The translations under genes and the position numbers were made by a program. Shown piece by piece: positions 16,836 to 24,109 of a stretch of 49,748 bases of DNA. Origin of the DNA: an uncultured Bacillaceae bacterium (GTDB taxonomy: Bacteria > Bacillota > Bacilli > Bacillales > Alkalibacillaceae); assembly GCA_937983065.1 (NCBI GenBank), contig CALKAL010000022.1, positions 1 to 49,748 on the forward strand, in the 5' to 3' direction. The notes under the pieces were generated by a model that was not told the DNA's origin, searched no databases, and worked only from the letters and a program-made list of their open reading frames with translations. How positions within the stretch are numbered: position 1 is the first letter of the stretch; the number at the start of each line of letters is the position of its first letter.

Positions 16836-16884
16836 AATACTTGTTATCCGCTTTAACGATGTGGATAACAAGTATTATTTTGTG
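16836..16884 (+). terminator. Hairpin terminator between spoVAF and lysA
   Basis: AATACTTGTTATCC (16836-16849) and GGATAACAAGTATT (16863-16876) form a perfect 14-bp stem with a 13-base loop, followed by ATTTTGTG. The T-run is short. It ends about 28 bases before lysA, so it could also act as an attenuator if lysA is transcribed from upstream of it. Confidence 0.75.
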
Positions 16885-16904
16885 TACTAATTGAGGTGAA
16901 AGAA

Positions 16905-18182
16905 TTGGGGAATAATCATTTACACATAGGTGGCATAGACGTCATAGACTTAGCTAATAAATATGGGACACCTTTATTCGTATATGATGTAAATAAAATT
17001 AGAAATAATGCTCGATCATTTGTCTCTGCCTTTAAAAAACATGATGTGAATTTTAAAGTTTCTTATGCTAGTAAGGCATTTTCAACAGTAGCAATTATTC
17101 AAGTAATGAAGCAAGAAGGTTTAAATATAGATGTTGTATCAGAAGGCGAATTATACACGGCAATAAAAGCTGATTTTCCTCGTGAAAATATTCATATGCA
17201 TGGAAATAATAAAAGTATAGAAGAGTTAGAATTAGCGATTGATGAAAAAATTGGCTGTATCGTCGTAGATAATTTTTACGAAATCTCATTATTAGAAGGA
17301 TTGTTGGAAGAGAAAGACGAAACTATAAATATACTCCTCAGAATGACGCCTGGGATTGAAGCAAGCACCCACGATTATATATTAACAGGTCAAGAGGATT
17401 CTAAATTTGGCTTCGACCTTGAAAGTGATCAAGCAGATAATGCTTTAAAAAAGTTAATCAATCATCCGCGTCTTAACGTTAAAGGCGTCCATTGTCACAT
17501 CGGGTCACAAATTTTCGATGCTGACGGTTATATTTTAACGATTCAAAAATTAGTCGAACGGATTAAAAAATGGAAAACGGATTATGATTTTACGACAGAA
17601 GTTTTAAATGTTGGTGGTGGGTTTGGAATCCAATATACTGATGAAGATCAACCATTATCTATTGAAACATTCGTCGATACGATCGTTCAAGAAGTTAAAA
17701 AAGAAGTGAATGAGAAAGATTTAAACATGCCGGAGATTTGGATCGAACCAGGTAGGGCTATCGTCGGTGAAGCGGGAATAACGGTTTACACAGTAGGTTC
17801 AATTAAAGATATTCCAGGTATTCGAAAATATGTCTCGATCGATGGGGGCATGACCGACAATTTACGTCCCGCCTTATACAACGCAAAATACAACGCGGTC
17901 ATTGCAAATAAATTAAATGAACCTAATCATGAATTAGTTTCAATTGCTGGAAAATGCTGCGAGACTGGTGATATGCTAATATGGGATTTAAATGTACCAA
18001 CAATTGAATCCGGTGATTATTTAGCGGTATTATCGACAGGCGCCTACGGATATTCAATGGCGAACAACTACAATCGTTTTCCGAAGCCTGCTGTTGTTTT
18101 TGTTGAAGACGGCAAAGATAAACTTGTCGTTAAACGAGAGACAATAGAAGATTTAATACGCTATGACTTGTCGTATGAATAA
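16905..18182 (+). CDS. lysA: Diaminopimelate decarboxylase
   Basis: Last step of lysine synthesis: decarboxylates meso-diaminopimelate. PLP enzyme of the alanine-racemase fold, 425 residues from TTG at 16905 (GAGGTGA 6 bases upstream; GTG at 16896 would overlap that site). PLP lysine Lys57 in SYASKAFST; HCHIGSQI, NVGGGFGI, EPGRAIVGEAG and the active-site CCETGD are present. No lysine riboswitch-like structure was recognised in the 111 bases upstream; only the spoVA terminator is there. Confidence 0.97.
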   Translation: MGNNHLHIGGIDVIDLANKYGTPLFVYDVNKIRNNARSFVSAFKKHDVNFKVSYASKAFSTVAIIQVMKQEGLNIDVVSEGELYTAIKADFPRENIHMHGNNKSIEELELAIDEKIGCIVVDNFYEISLLEGLLEEKDETINILLRMTPGIEASTHDYILTGQEDSKFGFDLESDQADNALKKLINHPRLNVKGVHCHIGSQIFDADGYILTIQKLVERIKKWKTDYDFTTEVLNVGGGFGIQYTDEDQPLSIETFVDTIVQEVKKEVNEKDLNMPEIWIEPGRAIVGEAGITVYTVGSIKDIPGIRKYVSIDGGMTDNLRPALYNAKYNAVIANKLNEPNHELVSIAGKCCETGDMLIWDLNVPTIESGDYLAVLSTGAYGYSMANNYNRFPKPAVVFVEDGKDKLVVKRETIEDLIRYDLSYE

Positions 18183-18202
18183 TATTTTTAGGGGGTATAA
18201 TG

Positions 18203-18634
18203 ATGACAAAAGCAACGATTCATTTTGAAAATGGCGAAACAATTGCAATACAACTATTTCCAGAGGATGCACCAGGAACTGTTGAAAACTTTGTAAAACT
18301 AGCTACAGATGGTTTTTATGACGGATTAACCTTTCATCGGGTCATTCCTGATTTCGTTATTCAAGGGGGTTGCCCAAACGGAACAGGCACGGGCGGACCA
18401 GGCTATACGATTAAATGTGAAACAGAAGGTAATCCGAATAAGCATGAGAGAGGCTCATTGTCGATGGCCCATGCTGGAAAGGATACGGGTGGAAGCCAAT
18501 TTTTCATCTGTCATTCACCACAGCCTCATTTAGACGGGGTTCATACTGTTTTTGGTAAAGTCATTGACGGTATTGAAGTTGTCGACCGGGTTCAAGCTGG
18601 CGATGTCATGCAAAAAGTAACAATCGAAAATTGA
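18203..18634 (+). CDS. ppiB: Peptidyl-prolyl cis-trans isomerase B (cyclophilin)
   Basis: Cytoplasmic cyclophilin that speeds proline isomerisation during folding. ATG at 18203 is preferred over 18200 because AGGGGG is then 7 bases upstream; 143 residues, the B. subtilis length. Active-site elements FHRVIPDFVIQGG, SMAHAG and GGSQFFICH, and LDGVHTVFGKV near the C-terminus, are present. It starts 20 bases after lysA and is probably co-transcribed. Confidence 0.97.
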   Translation: MTKATIHFENGETIAIQLFPEDAPGTVENFVKLATDGFYDGLTFHRVIPDFVIQGGCPNGTGTGGPGYTIKCETEGNPNKHERGSLSMAHAGKDTGGSQFFICHSPQPHLDGVHTVFGKVIDGIEVVDRVQAGDVMQKVTIEN

Positions 18635-18673
18635 ATTGAATCTAGTTATCATTCTATAAACATAACAAAAAGA

Positions 18674-18702
18674 TTGTTTGTTAACTTACTTTATGATATA
18701 AC
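18674..18702 (+). promoter_or_regulatory. Possible sigma-A promoter of ribT
   Basis: TTGTTT (18674-18679), 17 bases, TATAAC (18697-18702) with an upstream TG giving an extended -10 (TGATATAAC). It lies about 50 bases before ribT. I see none of the conserved FMN riboswitch segments in the 116-base gap. Confidence 0.5.
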
Positions 18703-18750
18703 AAATGAGGCCATTTCTTTAAAAATTGATTAGATTTAAGAGGGGTTTTT

Positions 18751-19098
18751 ATGTTAATTAAGTATAAGAAAAATTTCGAGAAGATTGCGATGGGCTTACT
18801 TTCATTTATGCCTAATGAAAAGGACGTAAAAAAATTGCAGTCAACGATGAATGAATACGAAACGAATGATAACTGGAAATTGTTTTTATGGAAAGAAGAA
18901 GATATTTTAGGTGCAATCGGTGTAAGAATAGATGAAAGCAAACTCATTATCCAGCATATAAGTGTCACACCGTCTCACCGTCAATTAGGCATAGGTAAAA
19001 AGATGGTTCAAGCAATTAAAGCGGAATACGGTGAAAAGTATAATATTTGCGGAAATGAAAATACGGAAAGTTTTTATAAAAAATGTGAAGAAGAATGA
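18751..19098 (+). CDS. ribT: RibT-type GNAT acetyltransferase
   Basis: Small GNAT-fold protein, 115 residues, recognised from the N-terminal block FEKIAMGLLSFMPNEKD and the acetyl-CoA loop HRQLGIGKKM. In B. subtilis it is the last gene of the riboflavin operon, just before scpA; its substrate is uncertain. Here the position before scpA is kept but ribD, ribE, ribBA and ribH are absent, and the gene seems to have its own promoter and terminator. A GAGGGG site precedes the ATG. The C-terminus is shorter than in B. subtilis by about nine residues. Confidence 0.88.
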   Translation: MLIKYKKNFEKIAMGLLSFMPNEKDVKKLQSTMNEYETNDNWKLFLWKEEDILGAIGVRIDESKLIIQHISVTPSHRQLGIGKKMVQAIKAEYGEKYNICGNENTESFYKKCEEE

Positions 19099-19102
19099 CC
19101 CA

Positions 19103-19137
19103 AAAGCTGCCTTGAATGAATAACAGGCAGCTTTTTT
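19103..19137 (+). terminator. Rho-independent terminator after ribT
   Basis: AAAGCTGCC pairs with GGCAGCTTT, with a 14-base loop, followed by TTTT. Begins five bases after the ribT stop. Confidence 0.88.
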
Positions 19138-19266
19138 ACATCATTTATGCTCCTAATCGGCGTAAATATAACGGATTATTTGAAACTTATATTTAAATTC
19201 TATTAAAGTTTTGATAATATGATGGAGTAACGTCATGTCTTATTTGTTGGAAATGAGTTGGTGAAA

Positions 19267-20004
19267 ATGAATAAAATAAGCTACGAAGTTAAAATTGACA
19301 GCTTTGAAGGTCCTTTAGATTTATTACTTCACTTAGTGAATCAATACGAAATCGATATTTATGAAGTACCGATGAAGGAAATTGCTGATCAATATATGGA
19401 CTACATACAGACGATGAAAGATTTACAATTAGATATTGCCAGTGAATATTTAGTCATGGCTGCAACATTACTAGCGATAAAAAGCCAAATGTTATTACCG
19501 AAACAGGAAATTGAAATAGATGATGAATATGAAGAAGATCCGAAAGAGCAATTAATTAGACGTTTAATAGAATATCGTAAATTTAAAGAAGCGGCAGCCC
19601 ATTTTAAAGAAAGAGAATTAGAAAACAACCAAGTTTATATTAAGCCACCTAATGATTTATCTAATTTTGAAAAGCCAGTTCAAGTTGTTAAAAGTGAAGA
19701 TGTTTCACTGATTGATTTAGCTCAAGCGTTTCAAAGGGTTTTACGACGGAAGCAATTATTAGAACCGTTAGAGACAACGGTGCAACGTGAAGAAATTCCG
19801 ATTGAGCATCGAATGGATGAAATTATTCATAAACTACACGAATCAAAAGGAAAGAAGCCGTTCGATCATTTATTTCCTTATCGCGAAAAATTTGAAGTCG
19901 TCGTTACGTTTTTAGCTCTCTTAGAGTTGATGAAAAATTGTATCATTCGCTGTTATCAAAAAGGAAATTTTGAGACGTTAATGGTCGAACTGATGGAGGA
20001 GTAA
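19267..20004 (+). CDS. scpA: Segregation and condensation protein A
   Basis: Kleisin subunit that bridges the SMC dimer and binds ScpB, organising replicated chromosomes. About 245 residues. The N-terminal DSFEGPLDLLLHLVNQYEIDI block and the EYLVMAATLLAIKSQMLLP helix are typical; the C-terminal winged helix (about 170-245) contacts the SMC head. Start is uncertain: ATG at 19267 is used, but GTG 19261 and TTG 19258 are in frame and no site is strong. scpB starts three bases after the stop. No clear promoter was found in 19138-19266. Confidence 0.95.
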   Translation: MNKISYEVKIDSFEGPLDLLLHLVNQYEIDIYEVPMKEIADQYMDYIQTMKDLQLDIASEYLVMAATLLAIKSQMLLPKQEIEIDDEYEEDPKEQLIRRLIEYRKFKEAAAHFKERELENNQVYIKPPNDLSNFEKPVQVVKSEDVSLIDLAQAFQRVLRRKQLLEPLETTVQREEIPIEHRMDEIIHKLHESKGKKPFDHLFPYREKFEVVVTFLALLELMKNCIIRCYQKGNFETLMVELMEE

Positions 20005-20007
20005 TGA

Positions 20008-20601
20008 ATGGAATTAAAGCAATTAAAAGGAGTTCTTGAAGGATTGTTATTCGTCTCTGGAGATGAAGGACTTTCCATTAAGCAAATTAAAGCGATTTTA
20101 ACGATAGATGCCGATGCCGTTCAAGTGTTATTAGACGAATTGAAATACGATTATGAACATAATCAAAGAGGTCTCTCGTTATTAGAGCAAAAAGGTGTTT
20201 ATTATTTAACGACAAAACCAGAGCATGCCCCATATTACGAAAAGATGATTGAGACGACTGTTTCATCGAGACTTTCGCAGGCTGCATTAGAGACGTTAGC
20301 GATTATCGCTTATCGTCAACCAATTACGAGAGTTGAAGTCGATGAAATTAGAGGTGTTAAAAGTGACGGTCCAGTTCAAACATTAGTTTCTCGTTTTTTA
20401 ATCGAGGAATGTGGTCGAAAGGAAACGAGTGGACGTCCAATTTTATATCAAACGACAAAGGAATTTCTAACGTTTTTCGGTTTATCTTCTTTAGATGAAT
20501 TACCTCCTTTATCAGATGGAGATATTCATGAGGCGATGCGAGAAGCGGATTTATTTTTTAGTAAATATGAAGAAGATGAGGAAGAAACGAACGCAAATTA
20601 A
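20008..20601 (+). CDS. scpB: Segregation and condensation protein B
   Basis: Partner of ScpA in the SMC condensin; dimer of winged-helix domains. 197 residues. The signature LEGLLFVSGDEGLS and the second-domain block LETLAIIAYRQPITRVEVDEIRGV are present, ending in an acidic tail (EEDEEETNAN). GGAGG lies upstream of the ATG. In B. subtilis ypuI separates scpB from dacB; here it is absent. The terminator overlaps the last codons. Confidence 0.96.
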   Translation: MELKQLKGVLEGLLFVSGDEGLSIKQIKAILTIDADAVQVLLDELKYDYEHNQRGLSLLEQKGVYYLTTKPEHAPYYEKMIETTVSSRLSQAALETLAIIAYRQPITRVEVDEIRGVKSDGPVQTLVSRFLIEECGRKETSGRPILYQTTKEFLTFFGLSSLDELPPLSDGDIHEAMREADLFFSKYEEDEEETNAN

Positions 20602-20617
20602 CGCGTTCTTTTTTTAT
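20589..20617 (+). terminator. Terminator overlapping the end of scpB
   Basis: GAACGC (20589-20594) pairs with GCGTTC (20603-20608) across the stop codon, followed by TTTTTTTATT. Short stem but a good T-run. Confidence 0.65.
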
Positions 20618-20645
20618 TCATACCGTTTCGTTGCCATCATATACT
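20618..20645 (+). promoter_or_regulatory. Possible sigma-E promoter of dacB
   Basis: CATATACT at 20638-20645 matches 7 of 8 of the sigma-E -10 CATACANT. TCATACC at 20618-20624, 13 bases upstream, is a 5 of 7 match to KMATATT. dacB-spmA-spmB is a known sigma-E operon in B. subtilis. Confidence 0.45.
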
Positions 20646-20682
20646 TTAGTAGTACAAGTTCAACGATGATAGGAGCAATGGT

Positions 20683-21600
20683 ATGAAAAATTATATTCTC
20701 GCGATAATTTTAACATTATCACTATTCATTTCCTCATTCCAAGTTAGCGCTGATCAAGAACCCCACGTTTCGGCATCTAGTGCTATCGTTATTGATGCGA
20801 AAACGAATGAAATATTATATGAAAAAAATGCTCACGAAAGAAAAAATATAGCGAGCATCACGAAAATTATGACAGCGATAGTTGCTTTAGAGCACCGTCA
20901 ATTGAAAGATGAAGTGGAAATTAGCTTTGATGCCTCACGAAAAATCGGCTCCTCAATTTACACAAAAGAAGGAGATACATATCCTTTAGAAGATCTTCTT
21001 TATGGGTTAATGTTACGTTCAGGCAATGATGCGGCAGCTGCGATTGCTGAGCATGTTGCGGGTAGTGAAAAAGGATTTGCTTTTTTAATGAACGAAAAAG
21101 CTAGCTGGCTAGGAATGCAAAATAGTTCTTTTCAAAATCCCCACGGCCTTGATGAGGAAAACCATTATTCTACTGCTTATGATATGGCGATTTTAACTGC
21201 TTACGGAATAAATACGAATGATGAGTTTCGCAAAATATTCGGGACGGAAAAATATTTATCAGAAAATGTGGGTTACTATTGGTTTAATAAAAATAAATTG
21301 TTAATGACGCATGATTATTGTATCGGTGGTAAAACAGGATATACAAAATCAGCTGGAAGAACGTTAGTAACAGTTGGAAAACAAGATGAGATGGAAATTG
21401 TCGTCGTTACGTTAAACGCCTCAGATGATTGGAATGATCATCGTATTTTGTATAACTATGCTTTTGAGCAATTAGAATCAAAATACGGTCATGAAAAGGA
21501 CGCAGAAAAAATATTAGATTTTCCAACATTTTTAAATCATTACGTTGATGTGTTTCAACAATTAAATGGTGTGAGAATATGGTCCATTACATCTGGGTAG
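20683..21600 (+). CDS. dacB: Sporulation D-alanyl-D-alanine carboxypeptidase (DacB-type, short)
   Basis: Secreted low-molecular-weight PBP expected to trim spore cortex peptides. 305 residues with a signal peptide (about 1-23, ending VSADQ). Catalytic motifs: SITK (Ser58, Lys61), SGN (113-115), KTG (217-219). B. subtilis DacB is about 380 residues; the C-terminal beta domain and membrane anchor are largely missing here, leaving the transpeptidase-type domain plus a short tail. Identity as DacB rests on position directly before spmA-spmB, with which it overlaps by 22 bases. Ribosome site AGGAG 7 bases upstream. Confidence 0.88.
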   Translation: MKNYILAIILTLSLFISSFQVSADQEPHVSASSAIVIDAKTNEILYEKNAHERKNIASITKIMTAIVALEHRQLKDEVEISFDASRKIGSSIYTKEGDTYPLEDLLYGLMLRSGNDAAAAIAEHVAGSEKGFAFLMNEKASWLGMQNSSFQNPHGLDEENHYSTAYDMAILTAYGINTNDEFRKIFGTEKYLSENVGYYWFNKNKLLMTHDYCIGGKTGYTKSAGRTLVTVGKQDEMEIVVVTLNASDDWNDHRILYNYAFEQLESKYGHEKDAEKILDFPTFLNHYVDVFQQLNGVRIWSITSG

Positions 21601-22172
21601 GAATGGCTGTTATCGGAATCGTCTATGCGGTGTTTAACGGAACGATTGAAGAAGTAAATAAAGTGATATTTGAAAGTGCCAATGATGCTGTGTTTTTAGT
21701 CATCAGTTTAATAAGTGTGTTAGTGTTCTGGCTCGGTTTGATGAGAATTGCAGAGGAAGCGGGTTTACTTGAGAAATTAGCTAATTTCTTCAAACCAATA
21801 TTCACAAGGATTTTTCCAGAAATTCCACCGAATCATCCTGCGATGGGATATATTTTATCAAATTTTTCGGCAAATATGTTTGGACTAGGGAATGCAGCAA
21901 CACCACTCGGAATAAAAGCAATGAAAGAAATGAAAAAATTAAACGGGGACAAGCCCGAAGCCTCTCGTTCAATGGTGACGTTTTTAGCGATAAATACTGT
22001 CGGTGTAACAATTATTCCGACGACAGTTATCGGAATTAGAATGCAATATGATTCGGCCGCTCCAACCGAAATCGTCACTTCCACTATCATAGCGACGGTT
22101 ATTTCTACCGCATTTGCATTACTATTAGATCGATATTTTTATTATCGTCGCAAAGGGAGAATGAAACTATGA
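21579..22172 (+). CDS. spmA: Spore maturation protein A
   Basis: Integral membrane protein with a nucleoside-recognition (gate) domain; with SpmB it is needed for full dehydration and heat resistance of spores. 197 residues, about five helices. Conserved: FWLGLMRIAE, PPNHPAMGYILSNFSANMFG and GLGNAATPLGIKAM. The start lies inside the 3' end of dacB, so translation is probably coupled. The gene ends in a basic YFYYRRKGR segment and overlaps spmB by four bases. Confidence 0.95.
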   Translation: MVHYIWVGMAVIGIVYAVFNGTIEEVNKVIFESANDAVFLVISLISVLVFWLGLMRIAEEAGLLEKLANFFKPIFTRIFPEIPPNHPAMGYILSNFSANMFGLGNAATPLGIKAMKEMKKLNGDKPEASRSMVTFLAINTVGVTIIPTTVIGIRMQYDSAAPTEIVTSTIIATVISTAFALLLDRYFYYRRKGRMKL

Positions 22173-22693
22173 TGATTCAAATCAGTCATTACCTCATTCC
22201 GTTTATTATTATGGCTATTTTACTTTATGGCACGTTTAAAAAAGTACCGACGTATGAAAAGTTTGTAGAAGGAGGTAAGGAAGGGGTTCAACTAGCAATT
22301 TCCTTACTTCCTTTTCTATTAGGAATGATTGTCTCTATTAGTATTTTAAGAGCATCTGGAGCCCTTGAAGCTTTTGTTAATCTTATTGAACCTGTTCTAA
22401 GTATTTTTCATATCCCTCCTGAAATTGTTCCATTAGCATTAACTCGACCGATATCTGGAACAGCCTCATTAGGTGTATTAACCGATATAATAAAAACGGA
22501 AGGGCCTGACTCCTTTATTGGTAAGCTCGCCTCAACGATGCAAGGAAGTACCGATACGACGTTATATATATTAACTGTTTACTTTGGAGCAGTTGGTATA
22601 AAACGGATGGGAGATGCGCTAAAGATTGGACTTCTTTCGGATTTAGTTGGTATAATAGCCTCACTAATTATCGTATATTTAATGTTTGGATAA
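22169..22693 (+). CDS. spmB: Spore maturation protein B
   Basis: Partner of SpmA, same gate-domain family, 174 residues with about four helices. Conserved KVPTYEKFVEGGKEG, ALTRPISGTASLG and STMQGSTDTTLYILTVYFGA. Start ATG at 22169 overlaps the spmA stop, with AAGGGAG 9 bases upstream. Followed by a perfect hairpin and then rluB. Confidence 0.95.
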   Translation: MMIQISHYLIPFIIMAILLYGTFKKVPTYEKFVEGGKEGVQLAISLLPFLLGMIVSISILRASGALEAFVNLIEPVLSIFHIPPEIVPLALTRPISGTASLGVLTDIIKTEGPDSFIGKLASTMQGSTDTTLYILTVYFGAVGIKRMGDALKIGLLSDLVGIIASLIIVYLMFG

Positions 22694-22703
22694 ATAGATT
22701 AAA

Positions 22704-22736
22704 TTTAAAGCGTTAACATCATGTTAACGCTTTAAA
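22704..22736. repeat. Perfect 15-bp inverted repeat between spmB and rluB
   Basis: TTTAAAGCGTTAACA (22704-22718) and TGTTAACGCTTTAAA (22722-22736) are exact reverse complements around a 3-base TCA loop. It begins 10 bases after spmB and ends 12 bases before the rluB ribosome site. No T-run follows on either strand beyond the stem, so it is not a standard intrinsic terminator; it could be an RNA-stabilising hairpin, a weak terminator or a protein-binding palindrome. Confidence 0.8.
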
Positions 22737-22757
22737 AACGTCAAAAAGGTGATGTAC

Positions 22758-23486
22758 ATGAGCTTAGAACGTTTACAAAAAGTAATTGCCCAATCTGGCT
22801 ATACGTCAAGAAGAAAAGCAGAGCAATTAATTGTCGATCAAAGAGTGAAAGTTAATGGTAAAACAATTACTGAATTAGGTACAAAAGTAAGCTATAAAGA
22901 TAAGATAGAAGTTGATGGTATCCCACTAGAGCTTGAAAATCGTGTTTATATTTTACTTAATAAACCGAGAGGCTACATTTCAAGTGTGAAAGATGATCGT
23001 GGGCGAAAGGTTGTCACTGATTTAATTAGTGATGATATCGAAGAAAGAATATTTCCTGTTGGCCGTTTAGATTATAATACGTCTGGTCTATTACTATTAA
23101 CAAACGACGGGGATTTTGCACAAAAAATGATCCATCCTAGCTATAAGCTCGATAAAGTTTATGTTGCTAAAATTAATGGAATGTTAAATAGGGAGCATAT
23201 AAATCAATTAAAAAAAGGTGTCGTATCTAACGGAGAACACTTGAGATGCGTCAAAGCTCGTATCTTACAAATTGACAAAACGAAAAATAAAACGATTGTT
23301 GAAATCACATTACACCAAGGTAAAAATAGACAAGTACGGCGAATGTTTGAAGCAATCGGGTACCGTGTTGAAAAACTAAAAAGAGAAAGATTCGGCCCTT
23401 TAACATTAGATGGTTTAAATACTGGGGAATATCGACAACTATCTCGTCGTGAAATTAATAAACTGCTAACTTTTAAAAAAGATTAA
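22758..23486 (+). CDS. rluB: 23S rRNA pseudouridine synthase B
   Basis: Modifies U2605 region of 23S rRNA; RsuA/RluB/E/F family. ATG at 22758 is 6 bases after AAAGGTG; earlier in-frame starts overlap that site. 242 residues: an N-terminal S4 RNA-binding domain (about 1-60, SGYTSRRKAEQLI) and a catalytic domain with GRLDYNTSGLLLLTNDG (catalytic Asp105) and the HQGKNRQVRRM segment. Position between spmB and resA matches B. subtilis. Confidence 0.95.
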   Translation: MSLERLQKVIAQSGYTSRRKAEQLIVDQRVKVNGKTITELGTKVSYKDKIEVDGIPLELENRVYILLNKPRGYISSVKDDRGRKVVTDLISDDIEERIFPVGRLDYNTSGLLLLTNDGDFAQKMIHPSYKLDKVYVAKINGMLNREHINQLKKGVVSNGEHLRCVKARILQIDKTKNKTIVEITLHQGKNRQVRRMFEAIGYRVEKLKRERFGPLTLDGLNTGEYRQLSRREINKLLTFKKD

Positions 23487-23533
23487 ATTGTTAAATAATG
23501 TTCAAACATCGTTTAATACCATATAGGGTATGA

Positions 23534-23542
23534 TGATATAAT
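23534..23542 (+). promoter_or_regulatory. Extended -10 promoter of the res operon
   Basis: TGATATAAT: an extended -10 (TGN plus TATAAT, hexamer at 23537-23542). The -35 region is poor. It overlaps a putative ATG at 23541 and lies 23 bases before the resA ATG at 23565, which is close but leaves room for the ribosome site. In B. subtilis resA transcription depends on ResD, which would compensate for a weak -35. Confidence 0.5.
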
Positions 23543-23564
23543 GCTGTTAGAGGAGTGGGCTCTT

Positions 23565-24098
23565 ATGCATAAGAAGAAAAAGCGACTAATTTTTCGAACG
23601 ATAATCTTGTCGGTTTTAGTCATTACGTTAATTTTTGTACTCATTATTAATTTTCAACGGAATAATCCAATTTTAGCAGCTGGCGATACTGCACCTGATT
23701 TTATGTTAGCGGATTTAGAAACAGGTGATGATATTCAACTGTCAGAAAATCACGGTAAAGGGGTCATGATTAATTTCTGGGCTACTTATTGTGAGCCGTG
23801 TAAAGAAGAAATGCCTTTTATGGATGAGCTTTATGAAAAGTATAAAGATGACGGCTTTGAAATTATCGCTGTAAGTGTTGATCGAAACGAAATGGTTATT
23901 CGTAACTTTTATGAAAGATATGGACTATCATTTCCAATCGTTCATGATCGAAAAGGGGCAGTGATGCGGGCTTATCAAATTTCACCCTTACCAACATCAA
24001 TCTTTATAAACCCTGATGGAACGATTGAACATATTATTAAATCGCCATTAAACTTAGAATATTTAGATTCATATATTCAAGAAATATTGCCAAATTAG
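23565..24098 (+). CDS. resA: Thiol-disulfide oxidoreductase ResA
   Basis: Membrane-anchored thioredoxin-like protein that reduces apocytochrome c cysteines before haem attachment. 177 residues from ATG 23565 (AGAGGAG upstream). An N-terminal anchor (about 10-30) is followed by an extracytoplasmic thioredoxin fold with active site Cys76-Glu-Pro-Cys79 in WATYCEPCKEE, the CEPC type that is characteristic of ResA, and the cis-proline loop PLPTSIFI. First gene of resABCDE. Confidence 0.96.
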   Translation: MHKKKKRLIFRTIILSVLVITLIFVLIINFQRNNPILAAGDTAPDFMLADLETGDDIQLSENHGKGVMINFWATYCEPCKEEMPFMDELYEKYKDDGFEIIAVSVDRNEMVIRNFYERYGLSFPIVHDRKGAVMRAYQISPLPTSIFINPDGTIEHIIKSPLNLEYLDSYIQEILPN

Positions 24099-24109
24099 AG
24101 GGAATTAAA

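Noticed and set aside
23514..23531. ATACC/GGTAT inverted repeat as a ResD operator before resA
   Set aside because: The arms are only five bases and do not match the published ResD-binding pattern I know; could be chance.
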